Assembly (NCBI GenBank): GCA_036403815.1
Contig: DASWQH010000031.1
Coordinates: forward strand, 1 to 64,000
Origin: JACVRN01 sp036403815
GTDB lineage: Bacteria; Acidobacteriota; Blastocatellia; Pyrinomonadales; Pyrinomonadaceae
Direction: 5' to 3'
Length of the DNA: 64,000 nt
How positions within the stretch are numbered: position 1 is the first letter of the stretch; the number at the start of each line of letters is the position of its first letter. The notes below the pieces were generated by a model that saw nothing but the letters and a program-made list of their open reading frames with translations, ran no database searches and was not told where the DNA came from. The translations under genes and the position numbers were made by a program. Shown piece after piece: positions 15,937-23,673 of this stretch.

Positions 15937-17583
15937 TCAGACCGCTTCGCCTCGTCTTATTCTTTCAATCCGTTTCACCTGACCGACGTAGGCTTGCGCG
16001 AACTCGGATTGGAACATCTCTCTGGTCTCTGTCTCGTCGTCCGTGACGGGCGTGATAGCCATATCCATGTACTCATGGCGCAGGGGGTCGCGCCTGACCT
16101 TGCGATAGATGAGACGCAGCCGTGTGTAGAGCGAAATCCAGCGCGTTACCTTTGATACAGTTTCAATCAGGAATTTCGGATAGAAGAGCAAAGCCGATTC
16201 GAGTGGCTGTCCAGTCCTGCGCGTCTTGCGAAACTTCATGCGCAGGAATCCGCCTTCGAGCGGGTGAATCTTCTCTATGCCGATGCAGCCCTTGAACCAG
16301 AAGATTAGGAACAAAGCCTTGCCCGGACTGATGCCGGTCGCAATCGCACGCCTCAAGACCGTTTCGATGTGCTCATTTGAATAGTAGGTCTCCCAGGCCA
16401 GCCTGTATGTTTGCTCCCATTCGGAGCGCGACATGTTCTGATGTTCCGCGACGGCGTGGTTAAGGTCGTACTTGTTCATGTCCGAGTCCATCCAGGCTCC
16501 AGCCTCGTGCAGCTTGCGATGATCTTCGGAGCCGGGCAGCGGCGTCAGATAGAAGAATTCGAGCAGGTCAACCGGCAGCTCCTTCTGTATGACCTTTATG
16601 TCGTGGATGATTGACTCCGGCGTGTCGTTGGGAAAGCCAAGGATGTAGCCGCAGTAGGTCAGAACCCGCGCCTCTTTCCACGCCAGCAGCATCTTGCGGT
16701 ACTCGGTAATTTTGTTCTGCTGCTTCTTAGCACCCATGAGGTTCGCGGGGTTGATGTTCTCAAGCCCTATAAAGACGCGCTTGACGCCCGCGCGCGACGA
16801 TTTCTCTATGAAGTTCGGCAGACGGTGACAGAGCGTGTCCACCTGTATGATGAAATTCATCTCAAGCCGCTCGACTTCACGTAAGCTTATCAGGCGATCA
16901 AGGATAGCTTCCCAATCCTTGTTGCGCGCGAAGTTGTCGTCGGTGATGAAGAAGCGATGAATCCCCTGTGCGATGTTGGCGCGCACGATTCGCTCTATGT
17001 CATCGGGCGAGCGGCGGCGTGACTTGCGCCCCTGTACGTTGATGATGGTGCAGAACGAGCATTGATAGGGACAGCCGCGCCCTGCATCGAAGCTGGTATT
17101 CGCGCCCGCCGTTCGCATGACCCTTTCGGCAGGCAGGAGCGGTATCGCAGCGCCTTCCAGATTCGGCAGGTCGCTCATGAAGTTATAGAGTGGTTCCAGC
17201 TTGCCACTGGCGGCATCTGACAAGACCTGCCCCAGACGACCTTCGGCCTCGCCCGCGAACAGCGAGACGCCCATCTCTGCGGCGCGTGCAACGTCTGGGT
17301 CGCGCTCCTTCAGCATGGAGATAGTGCCGGAGATGTGGAAGCCGCCGATGGCAACCATCAGACCGCGCTCGCGCAGAGGCGAGGCAATATCTAGCGCACG
17401 CGGAAACTGGTTCGACTGCACGCCGACCAGCATCACCATCCCGGCATCTGCCCCTTTAACTAGAGACGCGATGCGGTCTGGGTGAATGTGCGTGTTGGTT
17501 TCATCGAAGGCATGTATGTCAAATTCAACGTCATCGCCCAGGACCTTCTGTTCGGCGCATTCGAGCGCCAGGCCATAGAGCAC
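15937..17583 (-). CDS. B12-binding radical SAM protein
   Basis: An iron-sulfur enzyme with an N-terminal cobalamin-binding-like domain (MLVGVQSNQFPRALDIA, then GGFHISG near residue 80) and a radical SAM core whose cluster motif CPYQCSFC puts cysteines at 171, 175 and 178. The C-terminal 200 residues are family-specific. GTG at 17583 is the first usual start codon, but the frame continues upstream without a stop to 17724 and encodes a family-like N-terminus (LIKPSHYDDEGYVIQW, RSAIPSNSLAVLYGLA). That stretch has no ATG, GTG or TTG; an ATC at 17706 lies about ten bases behind AAAGGA. So the real protein probably starts near 17706 or a base is miscalled. Reaction unknown. Confidence 0.85.
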   Translation of the reverse strand: MLYGLALECAEQKVLGDDVEFDIHAFDETNTHIHPDRIASLVKGADAGMVMLVGVQSNQFPRALDIASPLRERGLMVAIGGFHISGTISMLKERDPDVARAAEMGVSLFAGEAEGRLGQVLSDAASGKLEPLYNFMSDLPNLEGAAIPLLPAERVMRTAGANTSFDAGRGCPYQCSFCTIINVQGRKSRRRSPDDIERIVRANIAQGIHRFFITDDNFARNKDWEAILDRLISLREVERLEMNFIIQVDTLCHRLPNFIEKSSRAGVKRVFIGLENINPANLMGAKKQQNKITEYRKMLLAWKEARVLTYCGYILGFPNDTPESIIHDIKVIQKELPVDLLEFFYLTPLPGSEDHRKLHEAGAWMDSDMNKYDLNHAVAEHQNMSRSEWEQTYRLAWETYYSNEHIETVLRRAIATGISPGKALFLIFWFKGCIGIEKIHPLEGGFLRMKFRKTRRTGQPLESALLFYPKFLIETVSKVTRWISLYTRLRLIYRKVRRDPLRHEYMDMAITPVTDDETETREMFQSEFAQAYVGQVKRIERIRRGEAV

Positions 17584-17760
17584 CGCCAGGCTGTTCGACG
17601 GAATCGCAGACCTGAGCCACTGTATGACATAGCCCTCATCGTCGTAATGCGAAGGCTTGATGAGTACCAGGCAGAAACGCTGCTTTTGTGTCGCTTTAGA
17701 TTCGATGACGCTTCCGTCCTTTCAGGACGTGATATTGAGGGAAGCAAAGTATCTGATAGT

Positions 17761-18305
17761 GAACTTTGATGTCAAACCGAGTTAGTGTTGAGTAGTGGCT
17801 CAATCTGATAGCTTTGAAGCCTGCAAGCCTCTCTTCCATCTTGCGCGCCCGTGGCATACCGCTCGCTATCTAATCGCCGCTCGGTTTGGGCTGAGTTTAC
17901 TCTAGTGCCCTTCGACCGAGGCTACAGGTAAGAGCCTGCTCCCTGTGAAAACACAAGGGAGGTCATGCACTTAGAGGCATGAGTTGCCGAAGGCTTAACA
18001 GGAGGATTTCTACGTTATAGACGCTGGAATATCTTCGGTTACATGACTGTCAATTTGATTTAAGTCGGTCATCTGGCTATTTGTCCCTGCCAGTCTGACC
18101 GATTCATGTCGGCCTGTTTTTCCCTTACATGCCCGATTTCCGGGCAAATTCCTCAAATTTCACCTTACAAGCCACTGGCACGCTAATCGCTAGCCGAAGT
18201 GGCAGGCTCAATGCTATTCGAGCCTACCCTTACCATCCAAGCTCGTGCCCAGAGCGCAATTAAGCTAGTCAATTACAGCTTCAGAAAAAGGGAAGAGCGA
18301 AGCCT
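17761..18305. other. 545-bp intergenic region with at least seven stem-loops
   Basis: GCCCTTCG (17907-17914) and CGAAGGC (17988-17994) can close a junction holding three hairpins: AGGCT/AGCCT (17919-17937), CTCCCTGTG/CACAAGGGAG (17939-17961) and CATGC/GCATG (17964-17981). Further hairpins follow at 18065-18102 (TCGGTCA and CTGGC stems), 18130-18146 (TGCCCG/CGGGCA), 18171-18203 (GCCACT/AGTGGC) and 18204-18225 (AGGCTC/GAGCCT). It may be a leader or RNA for the GGDEF-EAL gene. I do not recognise a known riboswitch, and the conserved c-di-GMP-I core is not visible. Confidence 0.45.
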
Positions 18306-20831
18306 GTGAATAAACAAAGATACAATAAGCCATTTATGCGGCTCGTGGTCGCGGTCGGGGCTGTTGTATGTCTGACTTGCATCTTCCTGCTCCCGTCTGC
18401 GCAAATTGACTTTCGCTTTCTGATCTTAGCCACCATCACAATCTGTCTTGGCTCTCGTATAGGCATTGAGTTCTCCAAGCATAAAAACCAGATCACTGTC
18501 TCCGACTGCTTCATCTTCCTCACGCTCCTGCTTTACGGCAGAGAGGCCGCGGTTCTATTAGCCGCCGCCGAAGCTTTCTGCTCCTCCTTACGCTTTACAA
18601 AGCTCTGGCGGACTAGATGCTTCAATGCCGCAGTGCTCGCCATCTCCACCTTCGTCACGGCCACTATCACCAGCTATATTTTCGGGCCGGTCGTAGAACT
18701 GGGGCATGGCTCGCTCTCCGGCAACTTCGTTACGGCAATCTGTTTTCTGGGCGCTTCGCAGTATGTGGTTAACACTGGACTCGCTGCGTGGCGCGAAACC
18801 TTCAAGCTCAACCTGCCTTTCCTACAGACCTGGAAAACACATTTCCTGTGGACTTCTGTCTCCTACCTTGCGGGAGCTTCGGCTGCGGGCATCACCGTCA
18901 AGCTCATCAACGGGAATGGCTTTTACGCTTTCATGGCGATGATTCCGATCATCGGCATCATCTATTTCACGTACCAGTCCTACCGCAAGCAGCTTGAAGC
19001 CACGGTGGCGCAGGCCGAACAGGCCGAACGCCACGCCGAAGCGCAAAGAGTTATCAGCCAGGCGCTCAGAAAGAGCGAAGAACATTTTCGCTCCGCGTTT
19101 GACTACGCGGCGGTCGGCATGGCTCTGGTTGGAACTGACGGAGGCTGGTTAAGCGTCAACCGCTCGCTTTGCACGCTGCTTGGCTATTCGGAGCATGAGC
19201 TGCTTCAGATGAACTTCCAGTCCATTACACATGAGGACGATCTGGGCGACAGCCTCGCCGATATGTATCAGATGCTGGAAGGCAAGCTGGTCAACACCAC
19301 CGGAGAGAAGCGCTACATACATAAAGATGGTCACATAGTCTGGGCAACCATCAGTGCGTCGAGCGTGTTCGATGAGCAGGGCAAGCCGACGCATTTTATT
19401 TTGCAGGCGCAGGACATCAGCGAGCGCAAGCAGGCTGAAGAACAGCTACACCACGCAGCCTTCTATGATTCTCTGACGGGGCTTCCCAATCGCGCATTGT
19501 TTACAGACCACCTGCAAATCGCCGTGAGCCGTTCGACCCAGCGTCAAGACCATCTGTTCGGCGTGCTCTTTCTGGATATAGACCGCTTCAAAAATATTAA
19601 CGATAGCCTGGGACACGTAGTCGGCGACCAACTCCTTAAAGCTGTTGCCGAGCGGCTGGCTAGATGCGTACGTCCGGAGGATACCGTCTCGCGCTTCGGC
19701 GGCGACGAGTTTGCCATCCTTCTTAACGGCATTAATAATTCGGCGGATGCCTTTGCCGTGACAGAGCGTATCCTGCGTTCGATTGAATCGCCATTCAAGC
19801 TCAGCGGCTATGATGTGTTTACGAGCACCAGCATAGGTATCGCGCTCTCCAGTATCGGATACCACAGCTCGGAAGAAATCCTGCGTGACGCGGATACAGC
19901 CATGTACCGCGCCAAGGAGCAGGGCAAGGGGCGCTTCGAGGTGTTCGACAAGGTTATGCACGCACGCGCCATCTCGCGCTTACAGTTAGAGAGCGATCTG
20001 CGTCATGCCCTTGAGCGCAGGGAATTCGAGGTCTATTACCAGCCCATCATGAGGCTTGAAGAGGGCAGCGTTTCCGGTTTCGAGGCGCTCATACGCTGGC
20101 GTCATCCAGTGCGCGGGCTGGTCTCACCGGCAGACTTTATCCCTGTCGCAGAGGACACAGAGCTGATTATCCCCATAGGCCAGTGGGTGCTCTTGGAAGC
20201 CTGCCGACAGGTGCGCGAGTGGCAACTTGCTTTCCCGTCCGATGCGCCCGTGACCATCAGCGTCAATCTTTCCGGCAAGCAGTTCAAGCAACCCGATCTG
20301 GTCGGGCAGGTCAAACAGATTCTCTATCAAACCGGCCTCGACCCGCATTGTCTGAGGTTGGAAATCACGGAAAGCATGGTGATGGAAGACGCCGAAGCAG
20401 CAACGGCAATGCTCAGGCAACTGAGGTCGCTCAATGTTCAGTTGAGCATAGACGACTTCGGCACGGGCTACTCTTCTTTGAGCTACCTGCACCGCTTCCC
20501 CGTCAACATCCTGAAGGTAGACAAGTCATTCGTAGGTCGAATGACGGTTGACGAGGAAAGCTTAGGGATAGTCGAGACCATTATCACGCTCGCCTCCAAG
20601 CTAAAGATGGATGTCGTCGCCGAAGGTATAGAGACCAAAGAGCAGTGGGATAAGCTGAAAGCATTTCAGTGCCCGTATGGTCAGGGCTATCTTTTCTCCA
20701 AACCTGTACCGGCGGACAATGCCAAAGAACTGGTCAGAGAAGAGCATCAACGGCGCATCGCCGCAGGCTTCATCACAGAGGTTCCCGCACAGGAAGAGAT
20801 AGAGCTGCTGAGCGGCACTTATTCAATGTAA
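18306..20831 (+). CDS. membrane PAS-GGDEF-EAL cyclic-di-GMP enzyme
   Basis: An 841-residue signalling protein with a GTG start. Residues 1-225 hold about six to seven membrane helices (MASE-like sensor), then a coiled coil, a PAS domain with PAC motif (about 255-380), a GGDEF domain with RFGGDEF near 462, and an EAL domain with FEALIRW near 591, DDFGTGYSS and QGYLFSKP. Both catalytic signatures look intact, so synthesis and breakdown of c-di-GMP are both possible. A typical RxxD inhibitory site was not checked. The preceding structured 545 bp may carry its regulation. Confidence 0.93.
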   Translation: MNKQRYNKPFMRLVVAVGAVVCLTCIFLLPSAQIDFRFLILATITICLGSRIGIEFSKHKNQITVSDCFIFLTLLLYGREAAVLLAAAEAFCSSLRFTKLWRTRCFNAAVLAISTFVTATITSYIFGPVVELGHGSLSGNFVTAICFLGASQYVVNTGLAAWRETFKLNLPFLQTWKTHFLWTSVSYLAGASAAGITVKLINGNGFYAFMAMIPIIGIIYFTYQSYRKQLEATVAQAEQAERHAEAQRVISQALRKSEEHFRSAFDYAAVGMALVGTDGGWLSVNRSLCTLLGYSEHELLQMNFQSITHEDDLGDSLADMYQMLEGKLVNTTGEKRYIHKDGHIVWATISASSVFDEQGKPTHFILQAQDISERKQAEEQLHHAAFYDSLTGLPNRALFTDHLQIAVSRSTQRQDHLFGVLFLDIDRFKNINDSLGHVVGDQLLKAVAERLARCVRPEDTVSRFGGDEFAILLNGINNSADAFAVTERILRSIESPFKLSGYDVFTSTSIGIALSSIGYHSSEEILRDADTAMYRAKEQGKGRFEVFDKVMHARAISRLQLESDLRHALERREFEVYYQPIMRLEEGSVSGFEALIRWRHPVRGLVSPADFIPVAEDTELIIPIGQWVLLEACRQVREWQLAFPSDAPVTISVNLSGKQFKQPDLVGQVKQILYQTGLDPHCLRLEITESMVMEDAEAATAMLRQLRSLNVQLSIDDFGTGYSSLSYLHRFPVNILKVDKSFVGRMTVDEESLGIVETIITLASKLKMDVVAEGIETKEQWDKLKAFQCPYGQGYLFSKPVPADNAKELVREEHQRRIAAGFITEVPAQEEIELLSGTYSM

Positions 20832-21274
20832 ACCGCCACCGTGCCATCAAATTGCAGTGGCCGTCGTAGACATCAATCATGCGACGCTAATTTATTCACG
20901 TAGCCGCAAATTTTTTCTTGACAATCTCCCGGTCATACTTTAGATTGCCGATGCTTTTCAACTCGCGATCTGAACCTCTTACTATTCAATACGACAGATC
21001 GCTTAAGTAGGACAAACTGATATTCTATTCCTCAGCTACCATCTCCCAGAAAAGGCTCTTAATATTTTGAGGGATATTGGCGTTTAAGAGTAGATACCCG
21101 AAAGTTTTGTTACGGTCTCACTAAAGCCTGAGTCCCATTGCTAACTCAAAAAGCAGGGGGGCTTAAGATAGAACTCAACGTCCGCCATATTTGCAGATGG
21201 TTGCGCTCCGGTCGGCTTGCATCGCACAGCAAATGTGATCGCATCTGCAACTCTGATTCCAAGGAGCCACTAAC
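20832..21274 (+). other. intergenic region and 5' leader of the secreted MopE-like gene
   Basis: No gene is visible. The stretch holds the promoter at 20918, the GCGATCTG/CAGATCGC hairpin at 20965-21002, and then about 250 bases without a clear structure apart from several short complementary runs. It ends with AAGGAG eight bases before the TTG start at 21275. Confidence 0.5.
20918..20946 (+). promoter_or_regulatory. sigma70-type promoter with long leader
   Basis: TTGACA (20918-20923), a 17-bp spacer and TAGATT (20941-20946). The nearest downstream gene starts at 21275, leaving a leader of roughly 320 nt. Early in it, GCGATCTG (20965-20972) pairs with CAGATCGC (20995-21002). Confidence 0.55.
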
Positions 21275-22350
21275 TTGAGACGCCACTCTTACAGGTCTTC
21301 CTCATTCAAGTCGAAAATGCGTGTCTGGTTATTAATCGTTGCGTCATTAAATCTGGCTTTAGGCATTGCTCCTGTAGCTTTCGCCCAACAGTGCCAGCCG
21401 AATTTAATTGGACGCCTGATAGGCACAAAGCAGCCCGGGCCGGATGGGAAAATACACATCACCGTTTCTTTGAATGATGCTACAAGCATCGGCGCTCCTC
21501 CTCCGTTGATTGTGACGATTATGATGGGCAAGCCGCTTTCGACCGGGATTTAGACGGCTTCTGCGAAAATGCTGATTGCAATGATACTGATCCTAATATT
21601 TATCCCGGCGCTCCGATTGATTGTGAGTCTGAAGGCGAGGATCGTAATTGCAATGGTCTAGAAGACTTTTATGAATCTATATGCGGAGGACAGGGTGGCT
21701 GCGTAGATACTACACCGGATGATGGCGACGATTATCAACAGTGCCTGGCCGCCTCACCTTACAACTATTGGGACCCTGTCGAGTGCGTCTGTCGCTCACC
21801 TGTCAACACGCCCGTTCTAATTGACATTACAGGCAACGGCTTTGCTTTAACCGATGCGGTCGGAGGGGTCAACTTTGATCTCAATGCTAACGGCCAGCCG
21901 GAACGTTTAGCCTGGACTGCTTCAGGATCAGACGATGCGTGGCTTGCGTTGGATAGAAACGGCAACGGTACGATAGATAACGGCACAGAACTGTTTGGCA
22001 ACTACACGCCGCAGCCTAGAAGGGGGACACCCAATGGCTTTGGTGCTCTGGCGCAGTATGACAAATTGGCGCGAGGTGGGAATGGTGACGGTCTGATAGA
22101 CAGTCGAGACACCGTCTTTTCCAGCCTGCGACTCTGGCAGGATACTAATCACAACGGCCTTTCTGAAGCTAATGAGCTTCACTCCTTGCCGGAATTAGGC
22201 GTGGCGAAGCTGGATTTAGACTATAAAGAATCAAAGCGCATTGACCAGTACGGCAACCAGTTTCGCTATCGAGCAAAAGTCAGAGACGCAAAGGGCGTGA
22301 AGGTCGGCAGGTGGGCCTGGGATGTGTTTCTTGTTACAACCGGCAACTAA
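21275..22350 (+). pseudogene. secreted MopE/EF-hand-like protein gene with a frameshift
   Basis: The TTG start has AAGGAG eight bases upstream and encodes a signal peptide (WLLIVASLNLALGIAPVAFA). The frame ends at a TAG at 21551, but the +1-shifted frame, open from 21478, continues with Asp-rich repeats typical of MopE and thrombospondin-type-3 sequences (CDDYDGQAAFDRDLDGFC, DCNDTDPNIYPGA, DRNCNG) and later Ca-binding loops such as DRNGNGTIDNGTELF and DTNHNGLSEANEL. The change of frame falls in 21478-21510, beside a CTCCTCCTCC run. One base missing there would restore one protein of about 358 residues. It could be a sequencing indel, slippage-based switching, or a decayed gene. Confidence 0.7.
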
Positions 22351-22435
22351 CCGGGTGGCCTACCTAAACCGTAGCCGAAAAATATTTGCCATGACTTTGA
22401 AACATGGCTACTGGTATAGTTAAGGAGATCGTTTA

Positions 22436-23161
22436 ATGAGAAAAAAATACAGGCAGAAAACATATATCGTACTGGCGTTTTTTACCTTTCTCGCCAGCGT
22501 ATCTATAATTGTGAGTATTAACATCGTGAGCGGTCAGCAGACAAAGTCCAAAAAGAATGAGGCCGAAGAACGCCAGGCGGTTCGAGATGCAATCAGGCGT
22601 GGCGGCTATCGCGAGGCGGCGAGGGTGAAGGGAAACTTCAAAGGTAACTTTGATCCACATTGGGATTGGGCACAACTTGATATTGAGTCGCTCACCAAAT
22701 ACAGTGAAATTGTTCTTGTCGGTGTGGCCTCGAAAAATCTAGGAAGCCGCCTGGCTACACAGGGGCAGCTTATTGTCACTGACTATGAAGTCCTCTCACA
22801 TGAAATCATCAAAGGCAGCATTCGAGAAGGCGAAACTATAAAGGTAAGCTTACCGGGCGGGCGTGTGCAGTTTGAAGATGGAACGTCTGCTGAACTTGTA
22901 ACCTCTGGTTTCCAATTGGAAGAGGGTAAAACCTACGTCCTCTTCCTGTTCAGGGAGAGTGATCAGAGCGATACCTTCACATTGGTTGCAGGGCCTCAGG
23001 GGCTATTTGAGTTGCCGTCGGATGGTAAGAGTATAAATCCCAGCGGGCGTCCAACCGATCCGGCTGTAAAAGAAACTAAAAATAAAGATGTGAAGTCCTT
23101 TCTCAAAGAGATTCGTGAGCACAGCCGCAGATGGCCGATGCCTGGAAAATGCTGCGGCTAG
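22436..23161 (+). CDS. secreted hypothetical protein
   Basis: A 241-residue protein; AAGGAG precedes the ATG. Residues 10-32 (YIVLAFFTFLASVSIIVSINIV) are a signal or anchor segment. The middle has a beta-rich domain (SEIVLVGVASKN, LIVTDYEVLSHEIIKGSI, LEEGKTYVLFLF) whose pattern recalls small secreted domains reporting on electron- or metal-linked outputs, but I cannot name a family. The end has RRWPMPGKCCG with a vicinal Cys pair. It lies between two interrupted secreted genes on the same strand. Confidence 0.6.
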   Translation: MRKKYRQKTYIVLAFFTFLASVSIIVSINIVSGQQTKSKKNEAEERQAVRDAIRRGGYREAARVKGNFKGNFDPHWDWAQLDIESLTKYSEIVLVGVASKNLGSRLATQGQLIVTDYEVLSHEIIKGSIREGETIKVSLPGGRVQFEDGTSAELVTSGFQLEEGKTYVLFLFRESDQSDTFTLVAGPQGLFELPSDGKSINPSGRPTDPAVKETKNKDVKSFLKEIREHSRRWPMPGKCCG

Positions 23162-23194
23162 TGTAGATTCTTCGAGGTTCTTATAAAAGTCTTA

Positions 23195-23656
23195 TTGCTA
23201 TTCTTTATAGCGATCTTCTTTTCTATTCAATCCTTAGATGAAAAGAAGCCAATTCGTTTGGAGAACCTTAAGCCGAACCAAAAAGTTCGTATAGAATGGC
23301 GGATGCCGGGCGAGTAAGCATTGGTGCAAGACTACGAGCTAACCTTTCATGTAGCCGCCGATGTTCAAATTAAAGCTAAGAATCTGCTAAAACCAGAGGC
23401 CGCAGAAAATTGCTCTGTCACATTATATTTTTCAAAAGAAGAATTAAAAGTTTGGGATAAAACGCTTGATCTCTACAGAGGGCAGAAAATTGTGCTTTGT
23501 GGTGAAATACCTGTCCATAATGTAACCATCTCGCTCTTTGAAGATGACCAGTTCATAACAAAAGAATCTTTTAATAATAGATGCTTGAGTACAAAACTTT
23601 CAGAACTCATCAATTCCCTTGAGCAGCAGTCGGGTTGTAATAACACCGAACAATAA
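23195..23656 (+). pseudogene. small secreted hypothetical protein interrupted by an in-frame TAA
   Basis: A frame opens after the preceding stop; from a TTG at 23195 it encodes a signal-peptide-like stretch (LLFFIAIFFSIQS) and DEKKPIRLENLKPNQKVRIE, then stops at TAA 23315-23317. The same frame continues without another stop to 23656, encoding a beta-rich domain (VQDYELTFHVAADVQIKAKN, SVTLYFSKEELKVW). The downstream part alone could start at TTG 23321 (111 aa), but it would lack a signal peptide and a Shine-Dalgarno sequence. A single base substitution is the simplest reading. No family is recognised. Confidence 0.5.
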
Positions 23657-23673
23657 TATTACCTCCATCTCTA

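Noticed and set aside
17760..18305. c-di-GMP-I, cobalamin or SAM riboswitch
   Set aside because: The stems do not carry the conserved core bases of these classes that I know; left as an unknown structured region.
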